NCBI RefSeq assembly: GCF_013368755.1
Contig: NC_049562.1
Location: forward strand, 682,001 to 746,000
DNA: 64,000 nucleotides
Direction of reading: 5' to 3'
Origin: Talaromyces rugulosus
Taxonomy: Eukaryota; Ascomycota; Eurotiomycetes; Eurotiales; Trichocomaceae
The position numbers and the translations under genes are program-made. This document shows positions 33,660 to 43,536 of this stretch, piece by piece (the stretch's first letter is position 1; each line of letters opens with the position of its first letter). The notes below the pieces were generated by a model. The model made no database searches, was not told the DNA's origin, and was given only the letters and a program-made list of their open reading frames with translations.

Positions 33660-34441
33660 ATGCATGTGGCCCCTGAAGTGACAAAGACATAGCAAATTAA
33701 TAACTCTGTGTTGAGAGGAGGAAATGAAATAACAGAAATAAAAGAAAAGATGATTGAGAAATCATCTAACAATTTTCCGTGGGTTTGTCTGATTGTCAAT
33801 GCTCTTAACAAGGAAAATGCCCGTGGCTATATACGTGTACTCCAACAACGGCTCCAAGAAATACCTGCAGGGTTAGGTGAATTTTTTGAAAGTATCATAA
33901 CTAGGGAAAATTAAGATGTTGACGAGCTCACTTTTGCCTGCAATTGGTATTATTTGCCAGGCAGCCTTTTCAGAGGCTGGAGCTTTATTTTGCTCTTCAG
34001 GCGAGGACTGAACATAAAGCATTAAAGGGAAGAAATTGGCGGGATGATTCCTACATTGTCATGGATCGTTACATATTAAATGCATCAAAGGGCCTTGTCG
34101 AAGTCAAGAACAATACAGAACCAAAGTTTCCAGCGGTCCAGTTCATTCATGGATTGGTCAAAGATTTACTTCTCAACAAAAAAGGGCCGTGTGTAGTTTC
34201 ACCGAGTCTTATAAACTAAAATGTGAGCGAGAGCAACAAGCGGCCGAAAAGATGTTGTTTTAGTTCTCTGATATCGGGTTTCTCTTTTTTCACCGATAAA
34301 TTCAAACCTGTGTTTGTGGGTGCTCTCTATTTGACGTTACCATTTCTCTGCTATGCTTCCTTCAATATATTGTACCATGCAAACGAGGTGGAAGGAAGGC
34401 GTTGTGATATACCAAAATATTTTTCTCTAAATTTTCCCATT
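33660..34441 (+). pseudogene. Relic of a NACHT-type NLR (STAND) gene
   Basis: Pieces in several frames match, in order, the region after the NACHT core of fungal ankyrin-type NLR proteins: KEKMIEKSSNNFPWVCLIV and RVLQQRLQEIPAGLGEFF (33708-33900), VLFARQPFQRLELYFALQA (from 33947), ILNASKGLVEVKNN and VQFIHGLVKDLLL (to 34219), and SFNILYHANEVEGR (near 34365-34410). Frames change between these blocks, and stops occur after ITREN, after SLIN and at 34442. Neither the P-loop part nor ankyrin repeats remain. Such NLRs act in non-self recognition in filamentous fungi; this copy is a fragment. Confidence 0.75.
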
Positions 34442-34501
34442 TAGTTACTAGGCTACTATCCACAATAACATAGTCCACTGAATGCCCTCCTAAATTAAAT
34501 C

Positions 34502-36340
34502 CTAGCTATCACCATCATTTGTCTTATTTTCCTCTAATAGCCGAAATACTGCGCCCGCTCGGCCGATACCCATGTCATGTGCAATGTGTTCAAGACATGA
34601 CAGCATCCACATTCTTAGATATGGTTGTGATCGTGATATCCATACCGCAACAGCTATAGGAGAAATCAAAAGTGAACCCCCCAAACAGCCACTAGGAGTG
34701 TAGGTCGAGTCAGGCAACCTTTGTCCCAACACGATTGACTGACAGCCAACAGGATCGAAAGAAAAGGCCACACTAGCACATATATCTTCTGCTAGGAGTA
34801 TTTTATTTTCCTCGGCTTTTTGTCGAAGAGTGTTTATTGTTTCTGGTAAGCAGTTAAATGTCTCTGTGGGTGTATGCGCAAGCAAGTCAAGAATCATCCA
34901 GTTAGTAATCATTCGAGTGGCGCGGTAATAGTTCCAAACGTTGGTTGCCCAAAGGTCTGGGTATATATCAAATCGACCACAAAACGTATAGTTCATGCAC
35001 TTTGGAAAATTCCCTAGGATGACATTATTATCAGAGTGGTGGAATGATGTAGTATAACGCCATCGAGCAGGCACGTCAGATGCCCATTGAGTAAAAGATT
35101 GGTCAATTTCCACAGCCATATCAAGAATCGTCAGCCAATCGGTAACTCTCCTAGATTTGATATCGGCACGTAGTGTGGTAAGTCGTGAAACAATGTCAAC
35201 AAGTATATCTGCATATTTTTCTCCTGGAGGCCGTAAGTTTTCTGCAGCTTTTGATAATTCGACTATGGGCGTTGGAACTTTGGTGCCAACCCGGAGGCAA
35301 TCCGCCATCTGCTATGACAATTAGCTACAGAGAACAGAAAAAGAACAGTGTGGATTAATCATGGGAACAGCTGTATTATAATACAGACCAAGAAAAAACG
35401 CACGATATTGGATCTCAGCTGCGTGAAAAGTTGTAATCCGCTCTTTCTATGGATTTGCTCCGCCCCTCGTAGGCGAAGGAGAGCCACCCCTCCATTCATA
35501 TGTTTTCCCCAATCGTCTATTTTAATATCTGTGCTCATAAAAAACTGAGAAGACCTGATAAGCGTGTAAAAAATTTCGGCCTAGACAAACGGCCAAATTT
35601 TCCTACTTACCTCAAACATGCCCAGGAGGACAACTGCAATGACTGTCTCGTCGGACTTGCATAGCGTGGTGTCCTGGAGTGATGCAGCCGTGAGTTTTAA
35701 AGCAGATATATATTTTCGTGTTGCTATAAGATTTAAAGCTTTTGATTTTCTGATATTAGCTAGCGATGCCATTCCGACGGCACCCACGCCCCAGAACACT
35801 GCCTCGCTCGATTTGGTAGAATTTATCATCTGCTGATGAGTGAAGTGTGCATTGGCAATTTCGCCGTGTCTTAGAACATAGCTATGCAGAAAGAATGCCA
35901 CTGCTTCATCAATCGTAATCGGAGATGATGGGAAAGGCATGGGGCGGGAGTCCTGTTGTGAACATGCAGACTTCCTCACACTCGGTGCAGTAGTAGCAAG
36001 CCCATCCATCTTTTCGTTTCTTCTATTATTTAAATTTCTATATATGGTAGTAGAATATAGTGGACCTACATGTTTTGAGGAGTTAATGGCTCGTACCCTC
36101 CGCGCAAGCTGCTCGTTTTGGCTTCGGTGCATAACCGTCCAGAGGTCCGGATAACCTGGACATGAATAATGCGACTTTAGACATTGCGAACAGGCGGGGC
36201 GAGTCTCGTCACACTAATCAGATAAGAGTATTTCTTAGCGATTGTCTTCTTTATTGTTTTCATCATACCACGGCGGAAACGAAGCATACCTTTAGTCTCC
36301 GTGCCCGACAGGTACTGCAGCCTTTGCTAGGCTTCACCAT
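34502..36340 (-). CDS. Zn2Cys6 fungal transcription factor, intact
   Basis: Four exons (36340-36290, 36213-35611, 35544-35404, 35311-34502) yield 534 residues in one frame. The first intron splits the zinc cluster: exon 1 ends CSTCRARRLK and exon 2 resumes CDETRPACSQCLKSHYSC, completing Cys-X2-Cys-X6-Cys-X5-Cys-X2-Cys-X6-Cys, followed by PGYPDLW. The middle-homology/fungal-specific region contains AVAFFLHSYVLRHGE, VVLLGMFE, GKHMNGGVALLRLRG and IVELSKAAENLRPPGE. It is divergent from the DUF1254 gene with about 490 bp between the starts, which suggests shared control. Proteins of this type commonly regulate adjacent metabolic genes; target not known. Confidence 0.87.
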
Positions 36341-36831
36341 CGTTTGATGCTTGACTGAATTAACGAAGGCTAATAGCTAAGCCATCAAGGCATAGTGTAA
36401 ATAACAACAATGACGTGTAACTAATCATCTGTTTTGCTGAGAAGAATCGGGGCCACGAAGCGAGGACCAAGGTCATGGTCAACATTAGCTCAGCCCTAAA
36501 ACCCGCCAGGATCCGCTCTCACTAAACCTATTGAAGAAGGCACCGCGAGCCAACCAACCAGAGTCCATGAAAGTTTGAGACTCGTTGATCATCATTCCCT
36601 TTTTCATAGGAGATTGTAAATGCATTTTTAGTTAAACTATAAGTAGAAGTGAGTGCGAGAAACCCCAAAGGCAGTAGTAATCTAAGCCACACTCATAACA
36701 ATAAGGGCCAATTACTCAAATCTCATAGTATAAAATCCCTCGGAATTCCTAGTTGAACTTGAACTACGAAATAATTACATTTCACTTTTCGTTGGCTGTT
36801 TCGAGCACTTTCATAAAGATTCTTCTTTACA
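36341..36831. promoter_or_regulatory. Divergent promoter of Zn2Cys6 and DUF1254 genes
   Basis: The only sequence between two divergent starts, so it probably serves both. AT-rich; I could not identify a convincing inverted CGG pair by eye. Confidence 0.5.
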
Positions 36832-38500
36832 ATGTTAACTCACCGGGTCGTGACATTTGCTTTGCTACTCTGGGCGAAGAACATCTGTGCCACAGGCCAC
36901 CCAAATGAGGTGGCATCACAACGTTCTATATCCGCTAGCAATGCAACAGCCTTCGCTGTCACCGTAAGTATCCTTTGTCCAAAGCATCATGTGTAAATAA
37001 CTAGGTTAGATGTCTAATGCATACTAGTATGGCTATCCATTGACCCAATATGCTGCCACCTTTGATTCGCTCTTGGCTTCGAATGGTAGCAACACACTTT
37101 ACCACGACAGAACCACTGCCAGTGCTAGTTCTGCGGCCATTGTGAGGCCGAATGTGGATACACTCTATTCAAAGGCCGCGATAGATTTATCACACTATGA
37201 TGTGGCATTGACAATACCATCGGTGGACGATAATCGTTTTTATGTATTCCCATTCTATGATCTGTATGTGCATATTCTCAGCCTGGCGACAGAAGGAGTA
37301 ACTAACAGAAGAAATTATGAACTTAGGTGGTCAAACAACTTTGCAAATCTAGGAGCCCTGAATTCGACTTTACCGGGAAAATACCTATTGAAGTTTGTCG
37401 GGGCATCCGAGAGAGTGGGCTTTGAATCGCCACCGTCAAACAGCGAGTATTTAGGAATCATCAACTTCCCGACTGTATATGGATTGATATTTCCACGTGT
37501 ACTATTGCGAAACAATTCCTCGACCGAGCTTGATGCAGTCCACACAATTCAGGATCAGATGGAACTTGAAGAAATCCCTCGTCGAACTGGACGAATTGCC
37601 CCGAAACTCTCGGCAGAGCTATTTGGGAACGGTTCAATTTCACCACTCGCAGCAAAGTCTTCGGCAGCCTTTGATCTTAACGAGATCACAAATCTTCTTA
37701 AAGTTGTCGCACGTTTCACTCCTCATAATCCACCAGCTGAAAAACGAGAGGCGCAAGTTGTACAGCAAAAACTTGAGAAAGCAGGCTTGGATAACGGTCA
37801 TTACACACCTCCACACGGCTTAAATTTCACCATAATTCAAAAAGAAATGTACGCAGAAATACTGTCCATCACGAACTTCTTACAGAATTTCAACAACGAT
37901 TGGATTGATTTCCTCCCGCGGTACAGCGGAAATTTCTTGAACCAATACGGAGTCCGAAGTTACATTGCCTATACTGGATATTTGCAGCTGGTTCAGTATG
38001 AATCACTTTACCCAGAATACGAGCCTGGATTTGTGCTATCCAAAAATCAGTCATATGTATTGACTTTTCCTTCTGGAAAGCCCCCCGTAATAAACGCTGG
38101 GTTCTGGAGTTTGACTGTCTATAACACCTCGAGTTACCTGGTTCAAAACCCTCTCAACAGGTACTCATTGGGTGATAGGAGCAATCTCACCTACCCTGAT
38201 GGCGATTTGATATATGGAGAAGACATTTCTGATCGCAATGATGCCTTTTCTATTCTCCTCCAGTCAGCTGATGTCCCTCCGCCGGCGAATTGGACTAGTA
38301 ACTGGCTACCTACACCCGCAGGAGGTGGCAATTTTACCGTAAATTGTAAGTCCTACAATTTCCCAAAGCTGCAGATGACGTGGTTTTTGACTTTGCTAAC
38401 CAATATTTTCATTCCAGTGCGTTTTTATGGTCCAACTCAAGATCTAACGGCTGGTGGATCATATATATACCCGGTAGTCGCAAAGCAAAGTTCTGTTTGA
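36832..38500 (+). CDS. Secreted DUF1254/DUF1214-domain protein
   Basis: Three exons (36832-36963, 37028-38345, 38418-38500) encode 510 residues. The N-terminus is a signal peptide (THRVVTFALLLWAKNICA). The DUF1254 part shows YGYPLTQYAATF, VRPNVDTLYSKAAIDLS and RFYVFPFYDLYV; the DUF1214 part shows INAGFWSLTVYNTSSYLV, YSLGDRSNLTY and LRFYGPTQ at the end. Many N-glycosylation sequons (NGS, NST, NSS, NTS, NLT, NWT) support secretion. Related proteins occur in bacteria and fungi and have no established biochemical role. It is divergent from the Zn2Cys6 gene. Confidence 0.88.
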
Positions 38501-39243
38501 TCACCATCTATCTTTGTCAGAAACTATTCCTTATGAATAATTCTAGTTAGTATTTAGAGGAATATTCAGTCTGTAATTGACCTTGTTTGTAAATTCATAA
38601 ATAAGAGATAAATTAAAATTCAGTTTCTGAGAAGTAACGCTTCCACAAGTTATCAATACACACTCAAGGCTTGCCATCCGCAATTACGGGCACTATTAGG
38701 TGACTCTAGTGCTCTCGACCAGAGAAAATTTGATGACGACCTACATTAGGCCCAGTTGCTTCGGTGGGTGCGAGATGTTCAAATTCCGGCAAACGCAAGT
38801 CATGGCCAGCCACTCGTAGGACAATACCTCCTCCACTCATGATCATAAAATACATCACAACGTCAGTCGAGTCGGAAAGAGTCACAACGGCGTCCTCGCT
38901 TGTCCTGAGATCGAGGTTGAGATTAATCTCCCTCAACCAAATTTTCAAGTCCATCTCCCTCCCCTCGCACTTGTGGCCTGCCCGTGCCATTGCTGGCCAG
39001 GATAGGCAATTCCAAATTGAAATGGACGGGATTGGGGGGATTGGGGGGATTGTTTCCGGCTGGCGGTTCAGAGAGCCGGGTGCTGAACAAGTTGGTGGGT
39101 TGGTAAGACAATGTAATGTTTCTGTGACCCATGAAGAGACCACAGAACCTCTTCCAAAGATTTGGCCGGTTCGGTCGCCACCGCTCACTACAGCTCATGT
39201 CAGCAAATGGATTGAGAGACGATATTAGGGAGACGGTTACATA
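38501..39243. other. Intergenic with ambiguous ORFs
   Basis: Both strands have open frames of about 155 codons at 38706-39228, but neither resembles a known family nor has clear splice context, so no gene is called. A short GGGGGGATT tandem lies near 39029-39053. A 23-nt element at 38829-38851 nearly repeats one at 18494-18516. Confidence 0.4.
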
Positions 39244-39647
39244 CTAAGGAATTCTCGGGACATGAATGCTTGTTCCAGGCGGGGGTGCGGTCACGCTGGC
39301 TCGCTGCGTTTCGAGCAACGCCATGGCATACTCGTGCTCTTGTCGCCTGGATTGAATCATCACTTTTAGCGGGTATACCTACAGCCTGACAAAAGTTTTA
39401 CTTACGGTCGGACGACGATATGCCTGTGCGCGAGCCAGAGCCCCACGCAAAGAGCGAACATTAGTGAAAGAGTAGGTATCAGGACGGACACTATGTCTCG
39501 GGCTTGCCCAAACATCTGAATTCCAATGAGTTTGACTAGGTCTGTGGGCTTGCAGGCGTCGGTCGTGGTCGTCACCATACTCTTGGTCACGGTGGTGGTG
39601 GTGGTGATGGTGATGGTGACTGTGTGTTCAGTCATTTTCATTGGCAA
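39244..39647 (-). CDS. Small Thr-rich single-pass membrane protein
   Basis: Two exons (39647-39406, 39346-39244) give 114 residues. The N-terminus is Thr/Val-rich (TVTITITTTTTVTKSMVTT), then a hydrophobic helix near 53-77 (IVSVLIPTLSLMFALCVGLWLA), and a basic then Pro-rich tail ending SIHVPRIP. There is no classical signal peptide, so a C-in or C-out single-pass protein is likely. The splice sites (CCGTAAGT...ATCCAG) join in frame. Family unknown. The homogeneous composition could also arise by chance, so confidence is moderate. Confidence 0.5.
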
Positions 39648-39900
39648 AAGAAACAGGATTGCGGTTGTCTTAAAGAAAAGGAAAACGAAAACTAAAGGGG
39701 CAGGGCGATTGTTCTGTGTTTCTTAGAGAAGAAGGAGAAGAAGAAAAAGAGGGAGAAAAGTGGGAGGCGCCTGTCTTTCTTCATTTTCAATTCAACTCCT
39801 TCCATGCATGAGCGTCTCGTTCACACGTGCACTTTGGTAATAGGACATGTATGAACGCACCTGCCTCGATGTGCTTAGATACTGTCGCGATGGCCTAGTG

Positions 39901-40190
39901 AATAACCGTGGGAGAAAAACAGCATCTTCGAAGAAAGGAAACCACCATCTAGGTGGAAGTTGTCACAACGGCGCCTGCCAACTGGTACCATTGGGAGAGT
40001 GCCGGACATGATTCTGTCTCGCCTCGGAGTCTAGCTAAAAGAAACCGCCACCCTCTCTCTAACTATTGTCCGTGGCCGGAGTGCAGACCGGATGATTTGA
40101 AAAGTAGGGCAAACCGACGGTAACCCTAAACCCTAATGAGTCAAGTATGTTTTAATCTCATTTTATATATACTACTCGAACACCTATATC
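39901..40190. repeat. Dispersed repeat, copy B
   Basis: About 290 bp corresponding to copy A at 18538-18787 with small indels and substitutions. It runs straight into a fragment of the Gfo/Idh gene's first exon at 40190. Confidence 0.8.
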
Positions 40191-40241
40191 CAAGATACCG
40201 AATTTCAGAGCACTGCTACTATTCTTCTGGACCATGGGGGT
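40190..40241 (-). pseudogene. 52-bp fragment of the Gfo/Idh gene first exon
   Basis: The plus-strand sequence CCAAGATACCGAATTTCAGA and following bases match 20124-20174. On the minus strand it still reads SSSALKFGILDIG against GSALKFGILGAA in the intact gene. Together with copy B, this shows that the whole 18.5-20.2 kb locus was duplicated and then lost an internal segment of about 1.34 kb. Confidence 0.8.
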
Positions 40242-40885
40242 TTTCTTGACTTGTCGGCCGTACTCCACTCCTAGAACCGACGCGATTTGAACAAGTGGTT
40301 GAAGATCTCTATCTGAGATACCATTCTCCTGACCCTGCATGTACTCGATGTCCCGCACCTAGAATATTTTCAAGCACGGGAAGGCCATAGAGAGTGTAAT
40401 AACTATAACAAGTCTGAGTACGTGGGGAGGTGGACACAGGTGCTGTCTGTAGTTGTGGGCCTGGAAGTTGAGTATGGGCCCGGTTAGGCTCCGCTGTTAG
40501 ATGAGCGTTCTGGGCCGGTGGGTGTCCATATTCAGCTATACGATGTTATTGTGAGATAAGGTGTCTGTGAAGCTGTAATTTAGTTGGCCAAGGACTCACG
40601 ATGAGCTTTGTACGCGTTCGTTTGGTACTGTTCAAAAAGACTCTTCGGCTGTTCCGTTCTGCCATGGCCTCGAATTTATTATCGCAATACTTCAAATTTT
40701 GGTTAGTTTTGAAGATATTTTTTTTCGAAAGGAAAAGATACTCTCAATAAAGTCTTGCGAAGTAGCCCACGGCTTTTTCAACTGACTCACTCATACCGTT
40801 ATAATGAGTCATGCTATCGGATGATAGACATGACACTCAAATTTCTTTCTCATAATATGCGACTACATCCCCCCTAGTAACAATT
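40242..40885. other. Intergenic, possible decayed exons
   Basis: On the minus strand a frame near 40700-40610 (MAERNSRRVFLNSTKRTRTK) ends at a GTGAGT site, and a Pro/Thr-rich frame follows an ATAG at about 40550-40323. The phases do not join, so I treat it as a possible relic of an unknown gene, not a CDS. Confidence 0.3.
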
Positions 40886-41311
40886 ATGGCAGCAATTAAA
40901 TTTGACAGAAGCATCATGTATGTTTCTATCACCCAAGAGGTTGCCAGAAGGCTTCCGATGTTGACAGAGTCATCCGCCAAGCAGTCCGCAAGCCCTTCGA
41001 TCTATTTCGGAATCTGGGATGTCTATTTGGCTTTCATATATTTCCTTGCTATCAGCTTGATTTACGTCCAGGATTATCTGTACCAATATTTGCACCCCAT
41101 TATGTATTGCAAGGCCGGGCGACAAGTGTCACAACTGCGACGGGTGAGTATCAGTGAATCCCAGTTATTAAATAGTATCATATCAGGGCTTTAACAATAA
41201 TTATTTAAATGCTACACTTTTCTATCGGTGTTTTAATAGATATTCCTGATCCGACCCTTACCCCGGTCAAAAATCTCACTTTTAAATACCCGTTTAGTTG
41301 ATCACCACTAA
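40886..41311 (+). CDS. Possible small membrane protein (low support)
   Basis: Two putative exons (40886-41143 and 41240-41311) would encode 109 residues. They hold one hydrophobic stretch (DVYLAFIYFLAISLIYVQDY) and a basic tail. The GTGAGT donor and AATAG acceptor join in frame and the product ends at TAA. No family is recognised. The DNA around it is decayed, and the ORF may be fortuitous or a relic. Confidence 0.3.
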
Positions 41312-42057
41312 GGTATGTGTCAATATATGTCTTGCATGGAAAGCTATCAGTAAATCCGTAATTCTTATTTTGTTTTGTTTTGTTTTATTTTAATACCTTA
41401 AGTTTCTGTATTACCAAGAAATTGAGTGGCGAGATGGGCAGGTGTCATTATATCGAGCCGTAGACGATGACAGCTGGGAAGTAGATGTCGCAAGTTTTTG
41501 GATGAAATAAGCAGAAAATTCAATTTTTCGTCTTGTTCTGAAGTGTATTATCTCACGCTCCATGCTGCACAAGCGCTCCAGGCGAACTCCAGATGCCCAG
41601 AACCGTCGAAGAGGTGTGACAAATGCGAAAGGGTTCTGCCTCTTCTTACAAATTAATAATCTGAGTAATCAGAAAGAAGAAAGGTTGTAACTATACTCAG
41701 AGTGTATAATTATTCATTAGAGGGGTTAATCGGCTTTGTTTTTTTATGGGCAGATAGAAGATCAATTGATCAAATACTCATCATTTAGACACAAGAGAAG
41801 TATGGATCAATCAAGGCAGCTATTTCGGTATCAACTTTAAAGTACGTATCAATAATCATCATTGCAACACAATGACATTTCTATTCTTGATCATTCCGTC
41901 ATGACTAGCACGCTTTCTGCCTAACTAGGACTAACGCAACCCGCCTTTTTCACCTAGCTACCTTTCACAAGCTATGATATCTCCTGCCTAAAGCCTAGTT
42001 TAGTGGGAAATCTCAGGATAGTCTCATCCTTTCTCTACCAGGCCCAACCGTGCAGAG
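41312..42057. other. Intergenic AT-rich region
   Basis: No supported gene. A short frame near 41402-41510 (EIEWRDGQVSLYRAVDDDSW) looks coding-like but lacks a start and partner exons. Confidence 0.35.
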
Positions 42058-42672
42058 ATGAAGCTCTTCGAGAGGATCGAGGAGCAATTGCTCCTTTACA
42101 AAAAGTCCAATGCGCTAACAAAGCTTCTAAATTTTGAAAAGCGATTTGTTTCGTCTCACAGTCTGGATTCACAATTAAAATGGATCAACCGTCAATTTCA
42201 AGAACAACTGAACGGGATAGCAATCTGTGAGCGTGAGATCTATCTGAATGAACAAATAAGTGCTCTCGAGAAACAGGCCAAAGGGTCGCCCTTATCAGAT
42301 GAGCAAACTCAGCAACTGAAACGACATGAAGAGGAACTCAGGAATTTGGATATGGAATGGTGGTTGCATAAACGGACTATGAGCCGGAATATGGTTGATC
42401 AACCCAAGGGGCCCGCTGTGCGGCACTATGCAATGATTGATCAATTGTGGCCAGATCTGCTAAAAGTCAAGTGCAAAGAAAGAGGGGGATGCTGTAACTT
42501 TGACTGTGGATGTTGCACGTCTCCCAGAATTTGTTCTCGAGGGGCATTGGAAATTCATTGCACGGCTGTTTACTGTGGATGCTGTATTCGTCGAAGGGGA
42601 TGTGAGGAAATTCCAAAAGAGCTCCCAAATACTTATCGCCTACGCAAAAGGCCATCGCTAGAGAGTTCATAA
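42058..42672 (+). CDS. Cys-rich orphan protein (coiled N-terminus, 12-Cys C-terminus)
   Basis: Single exon of 204 residues. Residues 1-110 are charged and helical-looking (many Glu/Gln/Lys/Leu: EQISALEKQAK, QTQQLKRHEEELRNLD). From 139 to 182 there are twelve cysteines in 44 residues, in paired patterns: CKERGGCCNFDCGCC, then spaced Cys and a His, then YCGCCIRRRGC. This suggests a metal-binding or disulfide-linked knot, but without a signal peptide a zinc/metal cluster is more likely than an extracellular toxin-like fold. I recall similar GGCC..DCGCC proteins as uncharacterised families in Eurotiales, without known function. The gene is intact despite lying at the edge of a decayed region. Confidence 0.7.
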   Translation: MKLFERIEEQLLLYKKSNALTKLLNFEKRFVSSHSLDSQLKWINRQFQEQLNGIAICEREIYLNEQISALEKQAKGSPLSDEQTQQLKRHEEELRNLDMEWWLHKRTMSRNMVDQPKGPAVRHYAMIDQLWPDLLKVKCKERGGCCNFDCGCCTSPRICSRGALEIHCTAVYCGCCIRRRGCEEIPKELPNTYRLRKRPSLESS

Positions 42673-43536
42673 ATTTCTCTGAGACGTCATTTCTTGCTCT
42701 TCTAAATGTGCTTATCCATCGATAATGGTCTCTAGAATACACCAATTGATGGATTTAAAAATATCTTAAACCTATATATCAGTGAATAGCCGGGTGCTGT
42801 AGACCGCTATAAACACGCTTGAATGCTCAAGCAATCAATTGATTCATTTGTTCAAGTGATATAACTAATTGCTCTAACGTACCTAAGAGATCGACGCCTC
42901 AGGGTTCTAGTATATTGAAATGAGGGCTCGATTGACCTAGCTCAGCAATTCAATCACAAAGGCGTGTAATGCAGAATGGGGGTGTAGGAGTCATAGTAAT
43001 TGATTATGCATGAAATTAAAGGCAGTGCCGGATTAAGACGCAATCAATTGATGTCGTTACGGGGAATGGAAAATGACAAACTCCCCGGGAGAGGGTTTGG
43101 ATGGAACATCAGTTGTCTAAGATCATATCACAATTTCATGAGGGAGAAAGAGAAGAGAAAAAATAGCTCGGCGGACTTCTAAAACCCAAATCGTTCGATG
43201 TTTGTTTGAAGTGTATGAAAGAAACGCGCCACTTAGTTAACTATCGGACAAGAAGCTGATAAGCGTGCGGGGAGCTGTTTGCCAAGAATGCAAACAACCT
43301 CCAAGAACCACCGCTCGCTGGACAATGAACCACAAACCTTCGCCTCCAGACACACCCAGCATTATTTAACCAAATCCAACTTCTGCAACTCCTTCTCTCA
43401 CACTGAAATAGCGCTCTAGAATCCCTTCGCTACATTATCCCCATTTCCAAAGTCATTTCGCTTCGGGACCCTCCTGTCAGAACCAGATCAGAGTCGTCGA
43501 GATCGTACGCCTGCATCAGCAGTATTGGGGGACGCG
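42673..43536. other. Intergenic: right edge of island and csnG promoter
   Basis: About 860 bp. The left part is AT-rich; the last 200 bp are CT-rich and resemble a housekeeping promoter/leader. No gene seen. Confidence 0.45.

Noticed and set aside
38764..39228. 154-codon plus-strand frame (and a 160-codon minus-strand one)
   Set aside because: Both strands are open over the same DNA, the translations are low in structure and resemble no family; I cannot choose or support either.
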